Position numbers and translations under genes: made by a program. Below, one piece after another: positions 35,544 to 46,132 of a stretch of DNA of 64,000 bases. The stretch spans positions 9,108,001-9,172,000 of the forward strand of contig NC_135165.1 in NCBI RefSeq assembly GCF_050948215.1. Reading direction: 5' to 3'. Every line of letters starts with the position of its first letter. The first letter of the stretch is position 1. The notes beneath the pieces are model-generated. The model made no database searches, was not told the DNA's origin, and worked only from the letters and a program-made list of their open reading frames with translations. The DNA is from Halictus rubicundus. Lineage: Eukaryota; Arthropoda; Insecta; Hymenoptera; Halictidae.

Positions 35544-37127
35544 TTAATTATTATCTTCAGAAAACAGAGTAAACGTGTCGATAGATATTTGAATTTGGGG
35601 AATTCATTTTTGTTCCAGCTAATGGGGCTAGCATCAAGACATGGCATATGTATGGTGTCCAAATAACAAATCAGTGATTGAATTTCTAGCTGTAGTTGAA
35701 TTGAAGTACTTTACACACGAGATGATTATCACCTGTAATTATAGGATTCAATAAAACTAACGCCAATTCCACACAGCTAATAATGCGCGTGTCATATTGT
35801 AAAGATGCCATAGTGTAAGCATATCACATCATTATTTGTTAAATTACGTTATGTATAGACTGCGGATTTTATGCATTTATGACAAAAATTAGTAGGTGCA
35901 ATTTTAAGTAGCAAAAATATTAGAAAAATTTAAACGTACTATTATATTATTTTCTATCTGCTAAACATAATAAGAAAGAAAATAAATTTCTATTTCACTT
36001 CAGATTGTTGCAATTCCGGTAAAAAAATTTTATATTTCATAAAGATCCGCAGTCTAGTTATGTATAAATAGTAACTAGAACAGAATTATTAGGAGTATTA
36101 TGTAGAGTAAAATCATGAAGTACGTATTTTATACATATTTTATGCAGGTTTGTTACATAAGTACACTCTATTATGAATATTTTGTATGAAAATTACATGA
36201 GAATTGTGACGAGTTCATGCTCTCGACTAGTTTAAAAACAAACGCAGTGAATTTCTATAAAGCAACGTTAAATGTAATATTCCGAAACTGTAATTCTTGT
36301 ACCTAGAAAAAAAGCATAACAGACGACAATCATGCACGATATATTTGCGGAACACAGTTCGGAAATTGTGCTTTCGATTTTCAAAATATTTCCTTCGCAC
36401 AGGTCTGTTGGACAGTGAAACGTAAGTATGCTATAAAATATTCTCTTTCAAAAAATACATACGTATGACGAAATTAGTATACGTATTATGCATTCATGTA
36501 GCATTTTTACGACATGAGAGATCTACTCTATGCAGTAAATAATTATTCCAAATACGAACGAATAATATTCACATGAAGTTCTCAGTAACCATGTACATTT
36601 TATTTCTAATGTTTTGTAATATTTCAGTGCAGAATTCAGTTTCGTATAATCGATGAAGAATGCATGTAGAGTAATTTTGTATATGTGATATTTAAATATT
36701 TATTCAATAGCAATATTACTATTTTTCACCATGGGTATAATTTTGATTATCATGAACCTGTAGTTCTACGATGTTACAAAATATTTAGTATGCAGAATGT
36801 AATAAACATTGTTTATGTTAGACATTATAAACTAATTTTATTTTTAAAGAAAGTTCAGTACGCTTTACACATCCTACACAAATTAATATACACGACCAAA
36901 CAAACTTTTACTCGAATAAATAATCAAAATGCAATTTTTCAGAAATTGGCGTAATAATACCTTTTGTAGTCACGAGTAAGGATTTAATCAGGATATGCTG
37001 GATAAAAGAATTTATTTTTGGGTTAGGAACAGGGGTACAGGAAAGTGAGGTATATGTATAAATTCATTCAATTGCTCGCATTATAAATCACAATCATGCA
37101 AACTTTCTCTCATCACACGTATACTCT
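35544..37127 (+). other. TCERG1 3' UTR and AT-rich spacer
   Basis: 3' untranslated sequence runs at least to the AATAAA at 35750-35755. Beyond it the sequence is AT-rich with no gene or repeat recognised. Confidence 0.5.
35750..35755 (+). terminator. Polyadenylation signal AATAAA of TCERG1
   Basis: First canonical AATAAA after the stop codon, 207 bases downstream. A second lies near 35980. Confidence 0.5.
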
Positions 37128-37190
37128 AGCTAGGTTCCGTGGTATTTTCGCAACCGATCCGAAGATGCTCTGTCCTCTCTCGCTCGACAA

Positions 37191-37470
37191 GGCGTCCAGG
37201 TATTATCGCCGTACTCTCCTTGTCGAGACGAGCGGCCAGGAACACTCTTCCGTTCCCTCTCGGCAGGCGTCCAGGTATTGTCGCCGTACTCTCCTGCCGA
37301 GCCCTGGGCGGCCAGGAGTTGACCCGTTCTCTCTCGTTCGACAGGCGTCCAGGTATTATCGCCGTACTCTCCATGTCGAACGAGCGACCAGGAACAGACT
37401 CCCGTCCTCTCCCGTTCTCCCGACAGGCGTCCAGGTATTATCGCCGTACTCTCCTGCCGGGGTGCTAATG
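37191..37470. repeat. GC-rich minisatellite, four ~78-bp units
   Basis: The core GGCGTCCAGGTATTATCGCC followed by GTACTCTCC recurs at 37191, 37266, 37344 and 37426 (spacing 75, 78, 82). Unit ends vary. Overlapping open frames on both strands here (37096-37560) are a consequence of the repeat and not genes. Confidence 0.9.
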
Positions 37471-37560
37471 CTAACCAAGAGCGGCCGTGGTCCTTACCTC
37501 GTCCTCTCTCTCGGAATAGCAAATAGGCCGAGTCCCTCCGTGATCCCTCTATTTATATAA

Positions 37561-38124
37561 ATTCGTTGCTATCCGCGAACGTGAAATCAACACCCGGTCG
37601 TTAAGCGTGATTCGACTTTTCGAGCGCTCCCCTCGCGTCGCTTCCCCGCGTGATTGCCTACAAACTCCCTTCGCGAAACTTCTAGAAGCTTGTCGTTCCG
37701 CGTTTTGTTTTACTTTTCCGTCTCGAATTTTCTATACATGCTACACTTTTAGTTTCTTTGATCTTGTGTTTAGGATTTTTTATGAAAAAATATCTTCTAA
37801 TTATTTATAAGTTTATATACATTTTATGATGTTTTAAAATGTTTAAATTTGTTAATAGTTAGATGGCACATCTTTGTACAAAATAGAATCAGCTGTCTAT
37901 TAATTTGTTACTATCCACACATTTGTAGGCAGTCAGTTCTCAAAGATCTCGAGTTCGTGTTGCTGTCACAAAACGAAATAAAGGACATGAATCTCTAGTG
38001 TATATCTATATCGTTACCGTCAGAATTAGGATTGGCATGATGCACTTCATACTAACTTAGTAACAATGCCAAATGAAGGGTTCTCAACAATAATGAAGTA
38101 GTTCCACTTGTTACACATTTTTTG
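37561..38124. other. Spacer without recognised features
   Basis: GC-moderate stretch to about 37720, then AT-rich. No coding signal or repeat recognised. Confidence 0.4.
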
Positions 38125-38205
38125 TTAACCTCTTAACTTAAAAGCCCGAGAATACACGGGTATTATACACACTTTTACAAAATAATTGTTAAGTTAAGAG
38201 GTTAA
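38125..38205. mobile_element. 81-bp TTAA-flanked MITE
   Basis: Perfect 16-bp inverted ends TTAACCTCTTAACTTA / TAAGTTAAGAGGTTAA with TTAA at both borders, as for piggyBac-type target sites. A small internal hairpin CCCGAG...ACGGG is present. Confidence 0.65.
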
Positions 38206-39104
38206 AGATGCTATTTTATTTTTAAAAAAAATGATCCTCCACTTGGTGCAAAAACAAGTTAGTTCCAAATAATGAGGTGATGATGATATGGTGATTTTGC
38301 AATAGATAGCAACAGATAACGTGTTTAAAGGTGGGGTTCCCACAAAATTATTGTACAAAAGTAAACGATTTCTATGAATTTTTGTTTAAATCATTTACTT
38401 GCCAATGACCCCATTGAATCGACACAACTTTAAAAACAAAACAAAAATGTAATACACTATTGATAATAGATATTTGCAATTTTTGTGTCGCCCATGAAAC
38501 AGGCAAAAACAGACAGTGAAAAAATTTAGTCATGACTTTGAATAAACTACTTGTGAATTCGGGCTTGCACGCTCTGTAAAGTAAGGATTGATTAAAACGG
38601 CTACCGATCTGAAACTCATTTTAGTTATCCGAAATTTTTAAAAAATCAAGATTTTCTTAAGGAAATATCTGAAATGGTACATAGACAAAAAAAAAGTTTC
38701 ACATTGTTTTTAAAAAATGCTATTTTGAGGACATTGCTATTGAAAATGCTATTTTGGAGAAAGCTTTAATTTCAAAGGAAAATTTATACATATAACAAGA
38801 GTATACATTTTCGTACATTATATAAAATTTCATGAAATTCGGTTGGATTTTGCCTGAAATCCGTCGGTGGTCTGTTGCACAATTGTGATTTTATTATGAT
38901 TATTCTTTTTAAACTTATCATAATGTTACAAACCTTGACCGTGCGGTAGCGCGCGTGGTAGCCGGCGAGTGGTTTATGGTTTATAGAGCAATATGGTTTT
39001 TAATTGTTACCTAGGTAGCCAAATCTGACATGGTAGAATACCAGCAGAGTCTGCTAGTACCACGATCTTATAAATTAAAACTTTTTTTCATATTTTCCTA
39101 TATC
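38206..39104. other. AT-rich spacer
   Basis: No gene recognised. A short GC-rich island at about 38935-38975 is unexplained. Confidence 0.4.
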
Positions 39105-39560
39105 CATTAGGTGATACTTATAGAGTTAGTCATTCTAAAATCAAATTCGGAAGCATAGTTTCTCTCTCTCACGCATAGTTTTAAAGAAATATCGGTTTTT
39201 ATAAAAATGATTTTGGCAAAAAAACTAAACCTGCGAGAAAGTTCGGATTTGAGTCAAAAGATATAGGGAACTTTCCGCTAGATATCCATGTAAACAATTG
39301 TATTTGTTTGTATATTTTAATAGTTGTAAGTGCCTGTTAATGTTTGAAAATGAGCTGACTTCATGTAGCAAAAATATACAATACAGCATTGAATTTGGCA
39401 GACATTTCTATTGAGGAATCCATTCACGAAAAGTATTTGGTTCGGTTGGTATATGAGCAGGTCGAGAAAATATTCATTGACAGCTTGCTGTGTGCAACGC
39501 GTTCCCGCGACGCGGCCATTGCAGCCGTATCTCGATTCGCCAGTGCCGTAGCTATGCGTA
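39105..39560 (+). repeat. Dispersed repeat with conserved short ORF, copy 1
   Basis: Similar over about 450 bp to 59030-59540 in the same orientation. The best-conserved part encodes ESIHEKYLVRLVYEQ and CATRSR...AIAAVSR, against ETIHEKYLVPLMYEK and CATRSR...AIAAFSR in the other copy. Conservation at protein level hints at a former coding exon of a transposon. Family not recognised. Confidence 0.55.
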
Positions 39561-39565
39561 GTCAG

Positions 39566-40166
39566 ATATAACTTCCAAAGGATGCGTTGCACGACAAAGT
39601 TTTGTATACAGAAGTTGCATGGTCTGAAGGGGTACACAATTTAGTGTTTTTTTTTTTACAGGTGGAAGTGTTTCGGAGATTTGAAGGTCGACTTTGTTTT
39701 TTAAATGAAATACTATATTTTTTATACCAAAATATGGAAGAATGTCGAATTCTGAGTAAAAAAGTATTGACCTTCATTAGCCCTAAACCTAATAATTAAC
39801 GAGTAATTTCACTTTATTTCCTGAAAATTTTCTTCGCGTAATATCAGGTTAGAAAAATAAAAAGAAATTTAAATGATATTTTATTCTTTGTAAGAAAATT
39901 TTCAGGAAATAAAGTGAAATTACTCGTTAATTATTAGGTTTAGGGCTAATGAAGGTCAATACATTTTTACTCAGAATTCGACATTCTTCCATATTTTGGT
40001 ATAAAAAATATAGTATTTCATTTAAAAAAACAAAGTCGACCTTCAAATCTCCGAAACACTTCCACCTGTCCAAAAAGTAAATACACTAAGTTGTGTACCC
40101 CTTCAGACCATGCAACTTCGGTATGCAAAACTTTTCCGCGCAACGCATCCTTTGGAAGTTATATAG
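39566..40166. repeat. 600-bp near-perfect palindrome
   Basis: The arm at 39566 to about 39833 is inversely repeated at about 39893-40166 (ends ATATAACTTCCAAAGGATGC and complement), with a 60-bp loop. It lies directly at the 3' end of the 39105 repeat. Likely a fold-back non-autonomous element. Confidence 0.8.
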
Positions 40167-40314
40167 ATATGCAAGTTGCGTGGACCAGCCTGTGTTCGTG
40201 GTGGCTTGGTTCATGGATCAATTACTTGGTTTGCCTCGAAATAACATAATTTATTGTATACCACAAGATAGTAGTTCACAAGGATTATACAAAGTGTCCC
40301 ACATAAATGGGAAC

Positions 40315-41567
40315 ACCTAAATATCTTTTGTATTTACAGTCCTATCAGAAAACTTCAGAGGACAAAGTGACACTATTGCAGGGGGCAATATAATGGTGAA
40401 GACCAAAATTTTTTATGTCGTGTTTTTTAATGAAATTTCAAGGTCACCGATGTTTTTTTTAATGGAATAGTATATTTTTTTTACGATAGAATGATAGACA
40501 ATAAAAAACTGAATTTTGTGGATACCACCTTTTTTGACCTTGAAATGACCTTGAGCAAGAATAATGTGAAGCGAATGAAATGTGGAAGTTTAAAACTTAC
40601 GTGTTTCAGCAAAGATTGCGCGTTGTTTACGTCGGGTTGACCTTTACATATCATAATAAATGTTCGAAATGTTGACCATCCTCATTTATGCAATGTTGCA
40701 ATCTTTTAATAAATGATCTGTAGGCATTGTCGATTTCCTGAGACGTAATTGAAGCACATGCTGCAGTAATCCTTTGCCGCATATTCTCTGGCATTGTGGG
40801 TTTATCTTTGTACACAATACATTTTATCTTGCCCCATAGATAAAAGTCCAATGGTGTCAGATCCGGAGAACGGGCTGGCCATGGAATTGGTCCTCGTCGC
40901 CCAATCCAGCGTCCAGGATATTTCGTATTTAGCACCGTTCTAGCAACTTCAGAATAATGCGCTGGACAACCACGACGGAAAATGCGTGTAACGAAGGACA
41001 AATACGATTCACAAATTTTTCACGATACAAACGTACTGCTTGCCTCAAAGATTGATGGCTTTAACGCATTATAACGCATTGTTATCACTTTCACGTTTCG
41101 AACTCGAATAATGCAGAAGGAACAACGTACTTATTCTAACCGATTAACCTTCTGTTAACGATCTCAATGATACATACTCTAACATAAACATACGCTGTTT
41201 ACTATGAAAACTATTTCGAACATTTATTATGATATGTAAAGGTCAACCCGACGTAAACAACGCGCAATCTTTGCTGAAACACGTAAGTTGTAAACTTCCA
41301 CATTTCATCCGCTTCGCATTATTCTTGCTCAAGGTCATTTTAAGGTCAAAAAAGGTGGTATCCACAAAATTCAGTTTTTTATTGTCTATCATGCTATCGT
41401 AAAAAAATATACTATTCCATTTAAAAAAACATCGGTGACCTTGATATTTCATTAAAAAACACGAGATAAAAAATTTTTTTCTTCACCATTATATTGCCCC
41501 CTGCAATAGTGTCACTTTGTCCTCTGAAGTTTTCTGATAGGACTGTAAATACGAAAGATATTTAGGT
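40315..41567. mobile_element. 1.25-kb internally deleted mariner-type element with ~350-bp inverted repeats
   Basis: Ends ACCTAAATATCTTTTGTATT and complement. Arms are 40315 to about 40665 and about 41215 to 41567. The core carries fused transposase N- and C-terminal pieces on the minus strand. A GTGTCCCACATAAATGGGAA stretch (about 40293-40313) just outside the left arm resembles the typical outer terminus and may be the true end. The right outer end appears lost. Confidence 0.75.
40651..41080 (-). pseudogene. Mariner-superfamily transposase, deletion derivative
   Basis: Reading right to left, an HTH-like LRQAVRLYREKFVNR is followed, after a frameshift, by CPAHYSEVARTVLNTKYPG, RWIGRRGPIPWPARS and PDLTPLDFYLWG, then a helical tail to QHFEHLL. 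The N-terminal DNA-binding part runs straight into the region just after the second catalytic Asp of intact relatives. The central catalytic segment is therefore missing. The third Asp (in SPDLTPLDF) is present. Confidence 0.7.
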
Positions 41568-42559
41568 ATCCTTAAGGAAGGATTCACGTGTAAACGGGAA
41601 AGGAGAAACCAATTTTCGAGGAATATTTATTCAAAATCTATTTATTAAACAGATCTATAGCTTTGTTTTGTCAGAGTTCACTATTTGTGGGAGTAAAAAA
41701 ATGAAAAAGACTATAAAATTATGTATAATATATACACATAATTAACGTCAATAAAAATCAACGGACTCGCAACACCTCGCCCCTCGACGCAAAACCACTC
41801 CGAATCTTTCGCCTTTTCTCTCGCACCACCGCAACTTCTCGGGGAGCCATGGGGGATGTTCTCCGGGAACTAAATAAAATAGACTAGACCAGAATTTCTC
41901 AACCTTTAAATATGGTCCAAATTATGCCGTATTTAGACTCATTTTAATCAGAAAAATCTCACAAATACGTTGCCAAAAATTCTGTAAAAAGAATGAAAAA
42001 TAAAAACTTTTCTATTTGCATTGACATCGTAATCGATAATCAGCGCGTAAACGAGTGCACGTGCACTTCACCAAATTTCCATGTTAATCTTCCAGAAAAC
42101 GGAGCCTCAGCCGAAAAAGGTTTATACGTTTTTTCACTTATTTTTACATGTAGTAACACGTAGTACACGTTTCGGTTGAGCGATCGGGCAGAAAAAAGAT
42201 AAAATTGGTTTTGGGCTTGCATTCAATGCCGCCAAAAACCCATTATCCTCTGATTATACGTCCGGTATTATTCAATCGACAACATCACAATCATTTATGT
42301 TCAATTTGCTTACAAAACATTCCTGTCGTGGTGGCCGCATAATACGAAAATATGCAATAAAACGGCAAATTTTTTATATATCCAATTGCATTCGTCTAAA
42401 CCATGTAACCATTATAAGTAAGAATCTCAATATAAGAAATAAAAATAGAACCGTAAGTGTGGGGATATTTGCACCCAGTGTTGAAAAGGTATGACCTACA
42501 TATAAACATTACAAGTAATATACAAGATTTCAAAGAGATACTTCAAGTGGGTTGGGATT
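41568..42559. other. Repeat-rich spacer
   Basis: Contains a diverged copy (41938-42010, TTTTAATCAGAAAAATCTCA) of the module seen in the 11425 palindrome. An unrecognised GC-rich patch lies at 41770-41870. No gene supported. Confidence 0.45.
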
Positions 42560-44200
42560 AGTGAGGTGAGGGAGTGGAAAGACCGACTCACCATCCCCTC
42601 CCCTCAGTACGCCCCCCGCAAAGGGGCCGTTAAGGTTGTGGGAACGGGCGACCAGAAGCCACCCATGAAGGGGGATTTGAAGACGGGCCACCAAACATCG
42701 TCTTGGAGACCCTCGGGACCCAGGAGCTATCCTGGAAGAGGAGCCTGATTATACAGGTCCCCGGACCCGAAGGGGCCCCCAAGGCAGATGCCCTGGCGGC
42801 ACGTATGAGCGAAGTGCTCGGGAGGATGGATGTCCGATTCTCCAGGCACGTAGAAAGGCGGAATTCCGTCTACGGGGCCTGGATGACTTGGCCACCGCCC
42901 CAGAAAAGGTGGAGGTGCCAGGCCGCGGCTGACAAGTACCTACCAAAGGAGGTGAAAGCGGGGGACGTCAAGTTCTCCCCCTCGGGGTTGGGCATTATAT
43001 AGGCTCAATGTTCGGCGTGCCCCCGGGAGAGGGGGGCGGAGTAGAGTTGACGCGGGGGGACTCCTCGCGTCATGATGTGCCCCCATCATTGCGGGCGGTG
43101 GATTCGGGGGCTCGGGGTGTGAGCTGACCCTGGCCCCCGGGGGAGCATAGCTCCCCCGTGTTGTGACAACACTATAGCTCCCCCTTGTGGGTGAGGGGGT
43201 GGGTGTCGGTCCGCCCCTCTCCCATAGGGGAGGGGGATTCGTGGGAGGTTGGGTAGGAAGGGTCGGGGCGTGCCGGATCGCGCCTCCGACGGCCCTTCCT
43301 TCCGGTGGCGGCGTCTTCTTGCCTCGGCCGGGACTGGTTCCTTCGGGACACCGGCCCGAGCGGGGTACGAAGACTCCGGGAGCTGTGGGTGGACCCAGCT
43401 GGGGCTCGGGAAGCCCAATCCGAAGGCTCCAGGGATGGGGACACCGGGCGGGTCCCTCCGGCCAGGGTCTTATAGCGTAGGCAATGGGGGAGGCTAACCC
43501 CCTCCCTTGGGTAGTATGTTAGCTGGGAGGTGTCCTGTTGAGTACTCGCGTGATCCAGGCACCTCCCCTTTAGCTTAGGTGGGCGTGGGTTTTTAGTGGG
43601 TAGTCTTTGGGGATCCCCCTCAGAGACAGTCCCACATAACCCCGGCTTTCTCCAGGGAGCCGCGGTATGCGAAAAGCATTTTCCCACGGAAAAGAAAAGG
43701 AAAAGGCTCAATGTTTGGCCGCGGCCGCACGAGTCATCGCGGATGCCGAGAATTTAAAGGTGGGCTACCGTACAGGTCGAAGTGTTGGCTGCCCGCCCGA
43801 TGTAGGTGCTTCCGTTGCGTCGCCGTTGGGCGTATGAGGCAGCGGTGCACGAGCACGATTGGTCGGAGCGGGCAATGCTACAAATGCGCTAGCTCAACCC
43901 ACCGCGTGAGTGAATGCTCGGCGACCCCACGGTGCCCTATTTGCACCGTACTGAGGAAGCCAACCGAGCATAAGGTGAGGAGCAGCGGTTGTCTGCCCCC
44001 AAAGAAGATCCGCAACATGACGTTGGGGTGTGTAGCCCCGTCCCGACCTGCGGAATCGATGGCGGGGGTGGAGGTTACAAGCCCAGGTATTGCCCCTTAC
44101 CTAGCCGGTCCAATGTTGGTCTTCTTGATGTGGGGAAACCTCGGGACCAACACCCGAGGTGTGGCCCTAATGTATTGGACCGAGAGGCTGGAACTTCGGT
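42560..44200 (+). pseudogene. R1-clade LINE ORF1 (gag-like) remnant, interrupted
   Basis: GC-rich island. The first part encodes IIQVPGPEGAPKADALA, LGRMDVRFSR and EVKAGDVKFSPSGLGII. The second part (about 43716-44030) encodes RVIADAENLKVG in one frame. In another frame come zinc knuckles: CFRC...C with its His replaced by Arg, an intact CCHC (CYKC-X4-H-X4-C), then CPICTVLRKPTEH and SSGCLPPK. This is the order of R1/TRAS-type ORF1 proteins. Frameshifts, a TGG-to-TAG stop at the join and a 691-bp insertion (43013-43703) inactivate it. No reverse-transcriptase ORF2 follows, so the copy is truncated or rearranged. Confidence 0.78.
43013..43703 (+). mobile_element. 691-bp GC-rich retro-insertion inside the R1 ORF1
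   Basis: Flanked by a perfect 12-bp direct repeat AGGCTCAATGTT (43001-43012, 43704-43715). It ends in an A-rich AAAAGAAAAGGAAAA tail, the signature of target-primed retrotransposition. It begins CGGCGTGCCCCCGGGAG. Removing it rejoins the ORF1 reading of GLGII*AQC. Long frames inside are due to GC content. Source element unknown, perhaps a LINE 3' end or SINE. Confidence 0.75.
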
Positions 44201-44339
44201 TACTACATACTCGTTATTACATACTCGGTCTTACGTCCTTGTGCTATCACTTGTTACGTTCGGAGAACAGATTCCGTTCAACTTTCTCACTGGAATCTAT
44301 TCAAGATCGTCTCTGGCAGGAAGTGCCCTAGATAACGTC

Positions 44340-44703
44340 TCTGTTTAACCCTTTTAACAAAGACCAAACTGTGGCCCGATTTAATTGAAAACAACCTTAC
44401 GGACCACCCCATTCGTTTCGAGGGCATATGAACCGTTTGCACTTTCACTGTTTTCGGTTAGTAATTATGCAGTCACGTATAGAGTCATGTTGTGTCGCAC
44501 TCCTAAGAGTCAATTCTAGTGAGATCGGCGCTAAAGTTCACTTTCGAATGAATTTAACCTAATAGTCCGGCATTAGTTCTATTTTGGTATTTAATAATTA
44601 CTCTTAGAGCCCGCATTGTCAGTGCGTCAACTCCGAGCGTCTCTGGGTAACCATATTTTTATTGTATACTTATAATCAATTTAACCAACCTAGTGGCGCC
44701 CCA
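44340..44703. other. Unannotated spacer after the R1 remnant
   Basis: Mixed-composition sequence with no recognised motif. Confidence 0.35.
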
Positions 44704-44965
44704 ATTTCGCATTGAGTTCGTCCACGAAAACTATCTCATCCTAGTGGCTCCTCGATTTCGCATCAGGTTCGTCCGCATCCTGCAGCTCCTTGATTTCGCA
44801 TCAGGTTCGTGTGCGTTAGACTCCGTTCCTAGAGGCTCCCTGACTTCGCGTCAGATTCGTCCTCGACGTCGATAATCCTAACGGGTCCTTGATTTCGCAT
44901 CAGATTCGTCCTCGACGTCGATAATCCTAACGGCTCCCTGATTTCGCATCAGGTTTGTCCGCGTA
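44704..44965. repeat. Minisatellite, six ~49-bp units with hairpin core
   Basis: The core CTCCCTGATTTCGCATCAGG is repeated with spacing 51, 38, 50, 49 and 49 (ATTTCGCAT-type anchors at 44704, 44755, 44793, 44843, 44892, 44941). CCTGAT-TTCGC-ATCAGG can form a small stem-loop in each unit. The fourth and fifth units also share TCGACGTCGATAATCCTAAC. Confidence 0.85.
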
Positions 44966-44989
44966 CCTAACTAACCAACTGAAACCGTA

Positions 44990-45430
44990 ATTCAAGGGTG
45001 TTATTACTCGCCGTATGCATTATTCGCCAGCCTCTCCTAGCGGATCCGCTCAGTAGAGAACAATATGTTGGCGCCCTAACCTGTGAAAAACGCTTGAAAT
45101 CGGCCACACGTGTGTAACTTTTGAACCAGCAAACACCGGCCATTAAAACTTTGAATTTTTCGCATTTTCTCGACAAAATCTACACGACTGTATAAAAAAA
45201 AGTGCAAAATGTGTAGTCCCAGAAAGTGAAGTTCAGCGTTTTGTATTTAATTACTGTTCAATAACAGGTTATTCTAGAAAATACTAGTAAATCAAATAAC
45301 CTCTCAAAGATAGCCGCTCTACATACCAATATGGTGACGCGCTTACCTTTCAGAAACGCTTAAAATCCGTCAACTTTACGCGCGTATAACGTTTGAACCG
45401 GTGAATTTCTTGTTTGAATGTGATTGTTAA
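44990..45430 (+). repeat. Diverged repeat pair, also at 55490-55690
   Basis: AAAAACGCTTGAAAT...TAACTTTTGAACCAG (about 45085-45127) and AGAAACGCTTAAAAT...GTTTGAACCGGTGAA (about 45350-45405) match AAAAACGCTTAAAAC...TAACTTTTGAACCAG at 55527-55576. Unknown family. Confidence 0.55.
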
Positions 45431-46132
45431 TGTTTAGCCCACATTTTTTTAACGCGTCTCACGTTCTTCGTATTAGTGTCTACATCAATACTGTGCGCAA
45501 TTTGTCTCGCAGTCTCCTTCGAATTTGATGTCGTTTTCATTATTGCCCGTTTCTCGTGAGTAGATCTGTGAACGTTTGGAAAAACTTTTTTCTATAATTT
45601 TCTGAATCTTTCAATAATATCTATCATAACGTTACGACTTTTGTTGGTGACATCTGATATTTGTGTCATTGAATATTGTTCATTTTTTAGTTTTGATATG
45701 ATGTACATACAGTGAATCACAGTGATATTCAGACACTTATAAAAGGGCGATAACATTTTTAATATTGGATCATACGATTTTGATGTTTTTTAGAAGTTAG
45801 AACAATTAGTTTACTACATGACATGAAAAAAATTTTTGAAAAAATTGCAATTGTTTAGAATGATGAAGAAAATACTAAAAATGGTATTTTACAACTTCTT
45901 TATGTGAGCCTATGTTGAAAATTTTAAAATACGTTTTGTACATCTGTATTAATTATACATATTCTGAAAATTTCATCAAAATCGATCAACGTTGCAATGA
46001 GCTACAAATATTTAAAAATGGTGAGAATTGCAGTTTTTCACGTTTTTCGTTCTGTTTTTCTGACTGTAATAAATCTAATTGTAGGATCCTTACATCTTTT
46101 AATGCCTGTTGCTTTGAAATTTTCAGAATGTA

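Noticed and set aside
37191..37470. Possible CRISPR-like array
   Set aside because: Units are contiguous degenerate tandem repeats without unique spacers, in a eukaryotic context.
37096..37560. Long ORFs on both strands around 37.1-37.6 kb
   Set aside because: They translate the minisatellite; repeat units near a multiple of three keep all frames open without protein homology.
43086..43711. Long ORFs in both directions in the 43-kb GC island
   Set aside because: They fall inside the retro-insertion flanked by 12-bp duplications; no homology, and GC-rich sequence lacks stops.
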